9,597 bases of DNA from CALKGK01 sp964649515. GTDB taxonomy: Bacteria > Bacteroidota > Bacteroidia > Flavobacteriales_D > Sanyastnellaceae. The notes beneath the pieces were generated by a model that did no database searches, was not told the DNA's origin, and was given only the letters and a program-made list of their open reading frames with translations. The stretch covers positions 1 to 9,597 of the forward strand of contig CAZYPV010000096.1 of the NCBI GenBank assembly GCA_964649515.1. Direction: 5' to 3'. Shown piece after piece: positions 1 through 7,597 of the stretch. Positions within the stretch are counted from its first letter, which is position 1. Each line of letters starts with the position of its first letter. Made by a program: the position numbers and the translations under genes.

Positions 1-1
1 G

Positions 2-145
2 AAAAAATTCATGGGCAAAGTATTTGACGGTACCCATCGCAAGACGTTTCTCATAGACGAGGAGCAAAATGTTGTAGGGATCGTTGAAAAGGTGAAAGCG
101 AAAATCCATAGCGACCAAGTTTTGGAAGGTTTCGGCTTGAAATAA
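2..145 (+). CDS. bcp: Thioredoxin-dependent thiol peroxidase (BCP family), C-terminal fragment
   Basis: Only the last 47 codons and the TAA stop are in the window; the gene begins to the left of it. The visible part contains the segment HRKTFLIDEEQ followed by a lysine-rich helix (VEKVKAKIHSDQVLE). This matches the C-terminal end of BCP/PrxQ peroxiredoxins, where a conserved R-x-TFLID strand is followed by V-x-V-K-x-H and a terminal helix. These enzymes reduce hydroperoxides in the cytoplasm using thioredoxin as electron donor. The catalytic cysteines lie in the missing N-terminal part and cannot be checked. The gene is followed by 98 bases without a clear terminator and then recA on the same strand, an order I know from other Bacteroidota. 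The family call is fairly firm; the exact subclass is not. Confidence 0.85.
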   Translation, partial: KKFMGKVFDGTHRKTFLIDEEQNVVGIVEKVKAKIHSDQVLEGFGLK

Positions 146-172
146 GGCACATCTACAAAGTTTTATAAGTCG

Positions 173-201
173 TTGACAAATTGATTCTGCTCCGTAAATA
201 G
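173..201 (+). promoter_or_regulatory. Putative recA promoter (-33 TTG and weak -7 element)
   Basis: TTGACA at 173-178 is followed, 19 bases after the TTG, by TAAATAG at 195-201. This fits the Bacteroidota pattern TTG...TAnnTTTG in spacing, but only the TA and first T of the -7 element match. It lies about 42 bases upstream of the recA start. No LexA-like operator was recognised in the 98-base gap. This is prediction by eye only. Confidence 0.35.
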
Positions 202-243
202 ATTACGATGCGAATCATCTACCTTTATCCAAAATAATTACGA

Positions 244-1251
244 ATGGCTACGGATATCGCTAAAGAGAAAATGAAAGCGTTGCAATTGACGCTCGACAAA
301 ATTGAAAAAACATACGGTAAAGGCACCGTAATGAAACTAGGAGATGAAGCAGTCGAAAAGATTGATGTCATCCCAACAGGATCATTAACGCTGGACATCG
401 CTTTGGGTGTAGGTGGCTTACCGAAAGGGAGAGTTGTTGAAATCTACGGACCTGAGTCTTCAGGTAAAACAACCCTCGCCATTCACGCCATTGCAGAAGC
501 ACAGAAACAAGGTGGAATTTGCGCCATTATTGATGCGGAGCATGCCTTCGACAAGTTTTATGCCTCTAACTTGAAAGTAGACATTGAGAACCTTTTGATT
601 TCTCAACCGGACAATGGTGAGCAAGCACTTGAGATCGCAGATAACCTTATTCGCTCTGGAGCGGTTGATCTTTTGGTTGTGGACTCTGTGGCGGCGCTCA
701 CACCTCGCGCAGAGATCGAAGGAGAAATGTCTGACTCGCAAGTAGGTTTGCAGGCACGTTTGATGTCGAAAGCCCTGCGTAAACTCACATCGACCATCAG
801 CAAAACGGGTTGCTGCTGTATCTTCATCAACCAATTGCGTGAAAAAATTGGGGTGATGTTTGGGAATCCTGAAACAACTACTGGTGGAAATGCATTGAAG
901 TTTTATTCTTCGGTGCGTTTGGATATTAGAAGAAGTGCACAAATTAAAGATGGTGACCGCGTAATTGGAAACCGAACGAAGGTGAAGATCGTGAAGAACA
1001 AAGTGGCTCCTCCGTTTACACGTGCTGAATTCGATATCATGTACGGAATGGGAATTTCAAAAACCGGTGAAGTGCTTGATCTCGGTGTTGAGCAAGGCAT
1101 TGTGAAGAAGAGCGGATCTTGGTTCTCTTACGGAGAGACGAAGTTGGGACAAGGTAGAGATGCCGTAAAACAACTTTTGGAAGACAATCCCGAACTTTTG
1201 GAAGAGCTGGAATTGAAAATTAAAGATGCACTTGAACCCGCAAAGGCTTAA
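244..1251 (+). CDS. recA: Recombinase RecA
   Basis: RecA binds single-stranded DNA, forms an ATP-dependent filament and carries out strand exchange in recombinational repair; it also serves as SOS co-protease where LexA exists. The 335-residue protein is full length for a RecA without the long acidic tail seen in E. coli. Visible motifs are Walker A GPESSGKT (69-76), the catalytic glutamate in DAEHAF (E99), Walker B LLVVDS (143-148, D147) and the L2 region with INQLREKIGVMFGNPETTTG (195-214) leading into GGNALKFYSSVRLDIRR. Three cysteines in a row (190-192) precede the FINQ strand. The ATG at 244 gives the usual N-terminus, a short helix followed by the KGTVM motif. There is no Shine-Dalgarno sequence; the leader is A/T-rich, as is normal in Bacteroidota. 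A strong terminator follows 28 bases after the stop, so recA is probably monocistronic or at most joined to bcp. Confidence 0.98.
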   Translation: MATDIAKEKMKALQLTLDKIEKTYGKGTVMKLGDEAVEKIDVIPTGSLTLDIALGVGGLPKGRVVEIYGPESSGKTTLAIHAIAEAQKQGGICAIIDAEHAFDKFYASNLKVDIENLLISQPDNGEQALEIADNLIRSGAVDLLVVDSVAALTPRAEIEGEMSDSQVGLQARLMSKALRKLTSTISKTGCCCIFINQLREKIGVMFGNPETTTGGNALKFYSSVRLDIRRSAQIKDGDRVIGNRTKVKIVKNKVAPPFTRAEFDIMYGMGISKTGEVLDLGVEQGIVKKSGSWFSYGETKLGQGRDAVKQLLEDNPELLEELELKIKDALEPAKA

Positions 1252-1279
1252 GATGGTAATTAATACATAATCCTTGATG

Positions 1280-1313
1280 AAAAGTCTCACCCTCCTCGTG
1301 AGACTTTTCTATT
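1280..1313 (+). terminator. Rho-independent terminator of recA
   Basis: A perfect 11-base inverted repeat AAAAGTCTCAC (1280-1290) and GTGAGACTTTT (1298-1308) encloses a 7-base loop, and the 3' arm runs into a T-rich stretch (TTTTCTATTTTTAT). It begins 28 bases after the recA stop and ends just before the next gene's start at 1322. The A-rich 5' flank means it could also work weakly on the other strand, but no minus-strand gene ends here. Confidence 0.9.
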
Positions 1314-1321
1314 TTTATACC

Positions 1322-2344
1322 ATGCAAAAGTCAGTTTACTTTTTGGTCTTTTTGAGTCTCGCACTCTTTGCTTGTGAAGACCCTGTATCACACAACGAAA
1401 CGAGTCAGGAAAAACAGCTTTCCCCGCTCGACTCGTTGAATGAAGCCATTTTGGCCTCACCTCTAAAGGCAAGTCTTTACTTGGAACGGGGTAGTATTTA
1501 TTTCAATGAAGGTTTGCCTGGAAAAGCGTTGTTGGATTTTGAACAAGCCATTGAAATAGATCCAAGCAACGACAGAGCGATCTTTAAAAAGGGAGAACTC
1601 CTATATGCCAATACCCAGTACAAAGAGGCCATGCTTGAATACCAACGTTGTCTTGAGATCAACCCCGAAAATGTGGATTGTTTGCTGAAAAGCGCAGAAA
1701 TGAACATTCATCTTCAGCAATATGGGAAAGCGATTGACGACATCAATACAGCTTTGAGGCTCGACGATCAACTTCCGCTGGCGTATTATATGAAAGGTCG
1801 CATCTATAAAGAAACGGGAGATTCATCCTTGGCCGTGAGTTCTTATCAAACCGCTGTTGAAGTGGACCCCAGTTATTACGAAGCATATATTGAAGCAGGC
1901 CTCCTCTATGCTCAGGCGGGAAGTGATCTTGCATTGGAGTATTTCAATACCGCCATGGACCTGAAGCCTCAAAGCGTTGAGGCCAAATATGCTACAGCCT
2001 ACTTTCTTCAGGAGTCTTACAAAAAAGATACTGCACGCGTTTCCCAAGCCAAAGCCCTGTATCAAGAGATTCTTGAAATCGATCCGAACAACGCGGCGGC
2101 GGCATTTAACCAAGGGTACATTGAGCTGGAGTTCCGAATGAATTACCGAAAGGCCTTGGAGCATTTTTCGCTTGCTATTGAACTTTTCCCTCAGTATTAT
2201 CAAGCTTTTTACAATCGGGGCTTGTGCCATGAAAGCTTGGACGAAAGGAATTTAGCACTGGCCGATTATGACCAAGCCTTGTCCATCGAACCTACCTACA
2301 CGCCCGCCGCTCTCGGAAAAGGTCGGATTTTAGATGGGGAATGA
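1322..2344 (+). CDS. TPR-repeat lipoprotein of unknown function
   Basis: This is a 340-residue predicted lipoprotein. The N-terminus MQKSVYFLVFLSLALFAC is a type II signal peptide with a lipobox ending in C18, so the mature protein should be membrane-anchored in the cell envelope. After a Ser/Glu-rich linker, about eight consecutive tetratricopeptide repeats run from residue ~50 to ~326, with the usual A/G-L-A/Y pattern and DP or NP ends (for example IEIDPSN, LEINPEN, VEVDPSY, LEIDPNN). The sixth repeat carries an insertion of about five residues. TPR arrays are helical scaffolds for protein contacts and no enzymatic domain is present. An in-frame ATG at 1274 would add 16 residues, but it lies within the recA terminator region and would bury the signal peptide, so the start at 1322 is preferred. 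The gene converges on the NHL gene with only 28 bases between the stops. The specific role is unknown. Confidence 0.9.
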   Translation: MQKSVYFLVFLSLALFACEDPVSHNETSQEKQLSPLDSLNEAILASPLKASLYLERGSIYFNEGLPGKALLDFEQAIEIDPSNDRAIFKKGELLYANTQYKEAMLEYQRCLEINPENVDCLLKSAEMNIHLQQYGKAIDDINTALRLDDQLPLAYYMKGRIYKETGDSSLAVSSYQTAVEVDPSYYEAYIEAGLLYAQAGSDLALEYFNTAMDLKPQSVEAKYATAYFLQESYKKDTARVSQAKALYQEILEIDPNNAAAAFNQGYIELEFRMNYRKALEHFSLAIELFPQYYQAFYNRGLCHESLDERNLALADYDQALSIEPTYTPAALGKGRILDGE

Positions 2345-2372
2345 GCCTGTTTAAAAGAATTCTTGTGAATCC

Positions 2373-4283
2373 TTATCCAAACGGACGGTAAGGCACTTTG
2401 AAATCTGTTTCTCCATTTTCGTGAAACAAGAAAGGAATGGTGAGCACCACACATTTGAATCGGATTTGATCATTTTCATCCCGAACCGTCATGAACAACT
2501 GAATGGTGACATTGGGAAAAAATGCATCTGCCTGAACATCCAATACAGCATATCCTGAAGTAGGGTCTGTATTCAACAAACGGTGTTCCCGCTCCTCCAC
2601 AATCGCAATTTCATTCCGACCTTCACGATCCCACTTGTAACCTGGAGGTAGTTGAATGTCGATGGCTATTTCATTGCGCTCATTGTATTCGATGGAAAGT
2701 TCTTCGAGGTATTCAAAATGCTTCAGGGAATATCCATCAGCCCCCATAAAAATGAACTTGTAATCGCTCAACTTGATGGTGGACGTTTTGGGTTTCTTTG
2801 TATTGACGCGGCGAAGTAATCCGTTGAATTGATCCAGCACAATGAGTTCATTACCCAGCATGCACATGTCAACCGGGTTCCAAAACCTGGATTTGTTCTT
2901 TTTTCCATCAGCCGTGCCGCTCTCGCCAGTGGAGCTTCCGACATAAACACTGGGCTTTTGACCCACATTTTCCCGAAGGATGCAATTTTTGTCGGCATCG
3001 AGATAAAAAGTAGCGTTTGCATAACGCAATACTTGATCAATATGCACGTCCAAAGCATGGAGTTCAGCACCTAAGGAATCGGTGCGCACTTCTCCTGTTT
3101 TCGGGTTGATGATTCTTTGGAGTCCTTTATCAGTATTGAGCACAACAACATTACCATCGGCGTCCAGGTACATCGAATTGATCGAAGCAAAGCTCGCTTC
3201 GCCTCCAGTTCCATCTTGGGTTTTGTAATCTCCGTTTCCAGCAAGGGGAACTGCCCGTTTGGTGAGCAGGTCCATTTTCCAAATTTGTCGGTCGCCCATC
3301 ATGGCAATATATAGTTCATTGCCCTTGAGGATCACATCACAGGGTTGATCGATGGCCAAGGTAGTTCCATCAATTTGTTTTTGTGGGATTAAACTCTTGG
3401 AGCCCGACCCCAAAATGCTTTTCACCTCTCCCGTTTTAAAATCGACCGCTTTGATTTGGTGATTGAGCATATCGGCCACATAAAGCACATTGTTTTCTTC
3501 ATCGAAAGCCATGCCTGCTGGTCGGTTAAAACGAGCTACGGCAAAGCGACCATCAACATTTCCTTTTGCTCCCTGACCTACAGTTTCGATCACCCTTCCA
3601 TCATCAGACACCACGATGATTTGTTGTTTTCGCGCATCGGCAATAAAGAGTCGGCCTCTGCGATTATCGGCACAAATGCTCACGGGAAGATCGAAAAGAC
3701 CGTCAATACGGGGAGTTTCATTGAATAGTTCATTCACATTGGGGACGGTGCTCAAAGCGGGGTTTCGGTCATTGGCCGTGATGCTGTCCATCAGTGCAGG
3801 CAGGAATCGGTTTTCATCAAAAATGGATTGCGCCCGAAAGAACTGTCCGTTTTGTGATAGACAGATGTAGCTTCCGTACTCATCAAGGACGTAGGGTTTC
3901 AAACTCGACAAATCATCCAAAACAGCCACCGGGTGATGAATGTCGTTGATCTCAATCAGTCGGGACACCCATTCTTCGTTGTGGGCGTTGGGAAGATCTC
4001 CTCTAAGCACAGAGACCACAAAGAGCTGTCGGCGTTCCTTGGCCATGGTTTTCACCTCTTCCAAAGCCAAATCTCCTTGCAATGAAGACGGGTCCCAAAA
4101 ATGAATGATGAGCATTTTTTTCTTCACGTCCAAGGTATTAAAGCTTTGGCGTGAATTGTACCACTCGGCGGATTTGGGGATAAAAACGCTCTTATCTTGA
4201 GCAATTTCTCGTAGCACATCTTTATCTCTTTGTCCGAAAGCTAGGCACGGCGCAAGGAGCATGAGGAGGACAATGTATTTCAT
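2373..4283 (-). CDS. Secreted thioredoxin-like / NHL-repeat protein with NHLRC2-like layout
   Basis: The 636-residue protein starts with a cleavable signal peptide (MKYIVLLMLLAPCLAFGQ), so it is probably periplasmic or exported. Residues ~30-170 look like a thioredoxin fold: strand MLIIHFW (57-63), later FVVSVLRG (88-95) and a HHPVAVLDD segment (116-124). Residues ~190-495 carry NHL-type propeller blades, such as RLFIADARKQQI (211-222) and VLYVADMLNHQI (266-277), with G-x-DG loops between. The C-terminal ~120 residues form a separate predicted beta domain containing LPPGYKWD (545-552). This Trx - NHL propeller - beta-domain order is that of the NHLRC2 family. At the expected active site after FW the sequence is DPSSLQG, with no cysteine, so disulfide redox activity is unlikely. 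The gene lies downstream of rplT on the same strand but beyond a strong terminator, so it needs its own promoter, which I could not identify. Function is unknown; a binding or scaffold role is an inference. Confidence 0.85.
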   Translation of the reverse strand: MKYIVLLMLLAPCLAFGQRDKDVLREIAQDKSVFIPKSAEWYNSRQSFNTLDVKKKMLIIHFWDPSSLQGDLALEEVKTMAKERRQLFVVSVLRGDLPNAHNEEWVSRLIEINDIHHPVAVLDDLSSLKPYVLDEYGSYICLSQNGQFFRAQSIFDENRFLPALMDSITANDRNPALSTVPNVNELFNETPRIDGLFDLPVSICADNRRGRLFIADARKQQIIVVSDDGRVIETVGQGAKGNVDGRFAVARFNRPAGMAFDEENNVLYVADMLNHQIKAVDFKTGEVKSILGSGSKSLIPQKQIDGTTLAIDQPCDVILKGNELYIAMMGDRQIWKMDLLTKRAVPLAGNGDYKTQDGTGGEASFASINSMYLDADGNVVVLNTDKGLQRIINPKTGEVRTDSLGAELHALDVHIDQVLRYANATFYLDADKNCILRENVGQKPSVYVGSSTGESGTADGKKNKSRFWNPVDMCMLGNELIVLDQFNGLLRRVNTKKPKTSTIKLSDYKFIFMGADGYSLKHFEYLEELSIEYNERNEIAIDIQLPPGYKWDREGRNEIAIVEEREHRLLNTDPTSGYAVLDVQADAFFPNVTIQLFMTVRDENDQIRFKCVVLTIPFLFHENGETDFKVPYRPFG

Positions 4284-4369
4284 AGTATTTTGAATGGCTT
4301 CTAGGGCTGATTGGCACAGGGCAAAAACTGTTCCACCGTGAAAATAAAAATTATTGAAACAGTAGGGAC

Positions 4370-4397
4370 AAAAAAAGACCGGTGAATGACCGGTCTT
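4370..4397 (-). terminator. Rho-independent terminator of the thrS-infC-rpmI-rplT operon
   Basis: A perfect 9-base inverted repeat AAGACCGGT (4375-4383) and ACCGGTCTT (4389-4397) has a 5-base loop. On the minus strand the 3' arm runs into seven consecutive T residues (complement of A 4370-4376). It begins 23 bases after the rplT stop codon. Confidence 0.92.
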
Positions 4398-4420
4398 CTT
4401 GATATACTTTATCGCAGTGC

Positions 4421-4765
4421 TTATTTCACCTTGTCGACAATTGCTTTGAACGCTTGCGGGTGGTTCATGGCCAAATCTGCCAAAACCTTTCTGTTCAACT
4501 CAATGCCATTTGCGTGAACGGCTCCCATGAATTGAGAGTAAGACATTCCGTGTTGTCTTGCACCGGCGTTGATTCTTGTGATCCAAAGGCGTCTGAACTG
4601 ACGTTTTCTTTGTTTTCTACCAACGTAGGCATATTGCATCCCTTTTTCAACGGCATTTTTTGCAACTGTCCATACGTTTTTACGGGCACCATAGTACCCT
4701 TTAGCCATTTTCAGAATTCTTTTTCTTCTGGCTCTTGATGCTACTGCATTGTTACTTCTAGGCAT
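4421..4765 (-). CDS. rplT: 50S ribosomal protein L20
   Basis: L20 binds 23S rRNA early in assembly of the large ribosomal subunit and, in well-studied bacteria, represses its own operon by binding the mRNA. The 114-residue length is normal. The protein has the highly basic N-terminal extension with RARRKRILKMAKGYYGARKN (11-30), followed by the globular part with the LWITRINAGAR segment (60-70) and the C-terminal NRKVLADLAMNHP region. It is the last gene of the cluster, 79 bases after rpmI, and is followed by a terminator. The short sequence GAAAG lies directly before the ATG; there is no full Shine-Dalgarno sequence. Confidence 0.98.
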   Translation of the reverse strand: MPRSNNAVASRARRKRILKMAKGYYGARKNVWTVAKNAVEKGMQYAYVGRKQRKRQFRRLWITRINAGARQHGMSYSQFMGAVHANGIELNRKVLADLAMNHPQAFKAIVDKVK

Positions 4766-4788
4766 CTTTCATTTGTTTTGACGGCAAG

Positions 4789-4813
4789 TGCTCGCGAGGC
4801 GAGTCTTTAGACT
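4789..4813 (-). promoter_or_regulatory. Two overlapping small hairpins in the rpmI-rplT gap (possible leader control)
   Basis: The 79-base gap holds CTCGC (4791-4795) / GCGAG (4799-4803) with a 3-base loop, and AGTCT (4802-4806) / AGACT (4809-4813) with a 2-base loop (or a 4-bp stem with a 4-base loop). They share bases 4802-4803, so both cannot form in full at once. Neither has a T-run, so they are not terminators. Autogenous control of this cluster by L20 is known in other bacteria, but the link to these stems is only a guess. Confidence 0.3.
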
Positions 4814-4844
4814 TACAATCGGGTTAAACTGACCAATTAATTAA

Positions 4845-5039
4845 TTACGCGCAGAGTTGGGTTTTGATGTTTTTCACATCAGCCTTATCTACGGTTGTTG
4901 AGTGGGTAAGATTACGCTTCTGCTTTGTACCCTTCTTTGTCAAGATGTGGCTTTTAAAAGCATGCTTGCGCTTGATCTTCCCTGTACCAGTGAACTTGAA
5001 TCGCTTCTTAGCACTGGATTTTGTTTTCATCTTCGGCAT
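4845..5039 (-). CDS. rpmI: 50S ribosomal protein L35
   Basis: A small, very basic protein of 64 residues, the usual L35 length. It begins with MPKMKTKSSAKKRFKFTGTG (1-20), a hallmark of the family, followed by KIKRKHAFKSHILTKK, and ends in a helix with DKADVKNIKTQL. L35 is a component of the large ribosomal subunit. It lies 19 bases after the infC stop codon and before rplT, the conserved infC-rpmI-rplT order. AGGGCG just before the ATG may act as a weak ribosome binding site. Confidence 0.97.
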   Translation of the reverse strand: MPKMKTKSSAKKRFKFTGTGKIKRKHAFKSHILTKKGTKQKRNLTHSTTVDKADVKNIKTQLCA

Positions 5040-5058
5040 CGCCCTGATTATTTATTGA

Positions 5059-5616
5059 TTATACTTTCTTTTTGGGGTTGATCATCATGGTCATCCGCTT
5101 ACCTTCCAGTTTCGGCATTTGTTCCACAATTCCAACCTCTTCTAATTCGGTTGCAAATTTCAGTAAGAGAATCTCTCCTCTTTCTTTAAATACGATGGTC
5201 CGACCTTTAAAAAACACGTAGGCCTTCACTTTAGAGCCTTCTTCCAAGAACTTCTGAGCATGCTTCAATTTGAATTGAAAATCATGGTCATCGGTATTTG
5301 GACCGAAGCGGATCTCTTTAATGACTACCTTACTCTGTTTCGCCTTGAGCTCCTTTTGCTTTTTCTTTTGCATGTACAAGAACTTCTTGTAGTCAATGAT
5401 CTTGCAAACGGGAGGATCTGCTTTTGGAGAAATCTCCACCAAATCCAATTCACGCTCTTCGGCCAATTTCAAGGCATCTTCAATGGAATATACATCACTC
5501 TCAACATTTTCTCCCACTACACGAACTCGTCGTGCGGTGATCTTTCTGTTGATCTTGTGTTCATCTTCCTTTCGGACCCTTCCTTTAAAGGAAGTTTTTT
5601 TTCTTCGTATTGCTAT
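5059..5616 (-). CDS. infC: Translation initiation factor IF-3, probable AUA start
   Basis: IF-3 binds the 30S subunit, prevents premature 50S joining and checks start-codon and initiator-tRNA fidelity. The core signature KADPPVCKIIDYKKFLY is at 65-81, the C-terminal domain with IKEIRFGPNTDDHD starts near 99, and KLEGKRMTMMINPKK closes the protein. The N-terminal domain requires the segment KEDEHKINRKITARRVRVVG (16-35). This lies upstream of the first conventional start codon (GTG, 5517-5515), which would remove 33 residues and break the domain. Between the in-frame TAA (5628-5626) and that GTG there is no ATG, GTG, TTG or CTG. The best start is ATA at 5616-5614, giving M-A-I-R-R-K-K and 185 residues, a normal IF-3 length; a second ATA is at 5610. 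Rare start codons in infC are known to let IF-3 repress its own synthesis. The thrS stop is 18 bases upstream. Confidence 0.93.
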   Translation of the reverse strand: MAIRRKKTSFKGRVRKEDEHKINRKITARRVRVVGENVESDVYSIEDALKLAEERELDLVEISPKADPPVCKIIDYKKFLYMQKKKQKELKAKQSKVVIKEIRFGPNTDDHDFQFKLKHAQKFLEEGSKVKAYVFFKGRTIVFKERGEILLLKFATELEEVGIVEQMPKLEGKRMTMMINPKKKV

Positions 5617-5634
5617 GACTCTAAATTATTAGTT

Positions 5635-7575
5635 TTACTGTTGTTCTAAGAGTTCTTTGATCTCACTTTGAATGAGTTCTACGAACGCTTTTGGTTCCAA
5701 AGACCCAAGATCTCCTTCCCCTTGTTTTCTCACAGACACTGTTCGCGATTCGGCTTCTTTTTCCCCTACAATCAACATGTATGGGACTTTTTCCACCTCT
5801 GTATCACGAATTTTCTTGCCAATCTTCTCGGCTCGCTCGTCTACGAGGGCGCGAATATCGTAATTTTCAAGCACTTCTGAAAGCTCCTGTGCATATTCGT
5901 GAAATTTCTCACTGATTGGAAGAATTCGAACTTGCTCTGGCGTGAGCCAAATGGGGAATTTTCCCGCGCAGTGTTCGATGAGAATGGCAACAAAACGTTC
6001 CATACTTCCAAAGGGAGCCCGGTGGATCATCACTGGACGGTGCTTTTCATTGTCTGCACCTACGTAATCGAGTTCAAAGCGCTCTGGGAGGTTGTAATCA
6101 ATTTGAACGGTACCTAGTTGCCACTTTCGACCGATGGCGTCGCGCACCATGAAGTCGAGCTTTGGTCCGTAAAACGCTGCTTCACCCAATTCTACAACAG
6201 TATTCAAGCCCTTTTCGTTGGCAATTTCAGCAATGGCTTTTTCTGCTTTGTCCCAATTCTCGGAGGAACCGATGTACTTCTTTGGATTTTCAGGATCGCG
6301 CAAAGAGACTTGAGCTACGTAATCTTTGAAGTCCAGTGTTTTAAAAATATAGAGTACAAGGTCAATCACCTTACCCACTTCTTCCTTCACTTGATCTACC
6401 GTACAGAAGATGTGCGCATCGTCTTGAGTGAACCCTCGAACACGCGTTAAACCATGAAGTTCACCACTTTGCTCATAACGGTACACCGTGCCAAATTCTG
6501 CATAACGAATGGGCAAATCTCGGTAAGAACGTGGTCTGGATTTATAGATTTCACAATGGTGTGGGCAATTCATTGGTTTCAGCAAATACACCTCTCCTTC
6601 GGCAGGTGTTTCGATGGGCTGAAATGAATCCGCACCGTATTTCTCGTAGTGACCGGAAGTCACGTAAAGCTCTTTATTCGCGATATGAGGTGTAATCACC
6701 GGTTCGTACCCTGCTTTGCGCTGAGCCTTTTTCAAGAAGTCTTCCAAGCGAGCTCTCAGCGCGGCACCTTTTGGCAACCACAATGGCAGACCTTGACCTA
6801 CCTTCTCAGAAAAGTGGAACAAATCGAGTTCTTTACCCAGTTTTCGGTGATCTCGCTTCTTCGCCTCTTCCAAAAGTTCCAAGTACTCATTCAACTGAGC
6901 GGCTTTTGGGAAAGTAATTCCATACACCCGCGTCAATTGCTTGTTTTTTTCGTCTCCCTTCCAGTATGCTCCTGCAATGCTCATCAATTTAATGGCTTTG
7001 ATTTTCCCCGTATCGGGGATGTGTGGTCCACGACAGAGATCAGTGAACGTTCCTTGGGTGTAGAAAGAAATGGTACCATCTTCCAAGTTGGAAAGAAGAT
7101 CGAGCTTGTATTCGTCGTTTTTCTCTTCAAAATAAGCAATGGCCTCTGCTTTGGAAACCTCTTTTCGAATGAACGGATTTTTTTGCTTGGCGAGCTCTTT
7201 CATCTTTTGCTCCACCTTGGGAAGATCTTTATCAGAAAAAGCAATATCACCGAAGTCCACATCGTAATAGAAGCCGTTTTCGATGGGCGGACCCACCCAG
7301 AATTTCACTCCAGGATAGAGCAACTCCAAAGCCTCGGCCATGAGGTGGGCGGAAGAGTGCCACATGGTGGATTTACCCTCATCAGAATCGAAGGTGTGTA
7401 ATTTGAGCGTTGCGTCTTGTTCGATGGGGCGTTGTGGGTCTACCACTTCACCGTTCACCTCGGCGGCAAGTACGTTTCGGGCTAGTCCTTCACTGATTGA
7501 CATCGCAACGTCGAGGGAACTTGATCCATGTTCCATTTCGCGAATCGATCCGTCTGGTAGGGTAATTTTTATCAT
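5635..7575 (-). CDS. thrS: Threonine--tRNA ligase
   Basis: This enzyme charges tRNA(Thr) with threonine in the cytoplasm and edits mischarged Ser-tRNA(Thr). From the ATG at 7575 the protein has 646 residues. It shows a TGS domain (IKITLPDGS at the N-terminus), the editing domain with HSSAH (H73, H77) and CRGPH (C181, H185), the class II catalytic core with the MNCPHHC segment and its zinc ligands C337, H388 (in DDAHIFC) and H518 (in HRAPFGSMERF), and a C-terminal anticodon-binding domain (VRILPIS ... KVPYMLIVGEKE). A GTG at 7590 would add five residues, but the ATG aligns editing residues H73/H77 exactly with E. coli numbering and leaves a short leader after the predicted promoter. It is the first gene of the thrS-infC-rpmI-rplT cluster. 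Confidence 0.97.
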   Translation of the reverse strand: MIKITLPDGSIREMEHGSSSLDVAMSISEGLARNVLAAEVNGEVVDPQRPIEQDATLKLHTFDSDEGKSTMWHSSAHLMAEALELLYPGVKFWVGPPIENGFYYDVDFGDIAFSDKDLPKVEQKMKELAKQKNPFIRKEVSKAEAIAYFEEKNDEYKLDLLSNLEDGTISFYTQGTFTDLCRGPHIPDTGKIKAIKLMSIAGAYWKGDEKNKQLTRVYGITFPKAAQLNEYLELLEEAKKRDHRKLGKELDLFHFSEKVGQGLPLWLPKGAALRARLEDFLKKAQRKAGYEPVITPHIANKELYVTSGHYEKYGADSFQPIETPAEGEVYLLKPMNCPHHCEIYKSRPRSYRDLPIRYAEFGTVYRYEQSGELHGLTRVRGFTQDDAHIFCTVDQVKEEVGKVIDLVLYIFKTLDFKDYVAQVSLRDPENPKKYIGSSENWDKAEKAIAEIANEKGLNTVVELGEAAFYGPKLDFMVRDAIGRKWQLGTVQIDYNLPERFELDYVGADNEKHRPVMIHRAPFGSMERFVAILIEHCAGKFPIWLTPEQVRILPISEKFHEYAQELSEVLENYDIRALVDERAEKIGKKIRDTEVEKVPYMLIVGEKEAESRTVSVRKQGEGDLGSLEPKAFVELIQSEIKELLEQQ

Positions 7576-7597
7576 TTCTTTGGCTTTCACAAGGGGC

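Noticed and set aside
4321..4361. Imperfect inverted repeat CTGTTCC ... GAAACAG upstream of the NHL gene
   Set aside because: One mismatch in seven with a 22-base spacer; too weak to call an operator.
5515..5517. GTG as the infC start
   Set aside because: It would delete the first 33 residues, including the conserved KINRKITARRVRV segment of the IF-3 N-terminal domain.
6649..7401. A 250-codon open frame on the plus strand
   Set aside because: It is the complement of thrS, which has all of its catalytic and editing motifs in the other strand; the translated product shows no recognisable domain.
7588..7590. GTG as the thrS start
   Set aside because: The ATG five codons later fits the family N-terminus and places editing histidines at 73 and 77, and the predicted promoter leaves almost no leader for the GTG.
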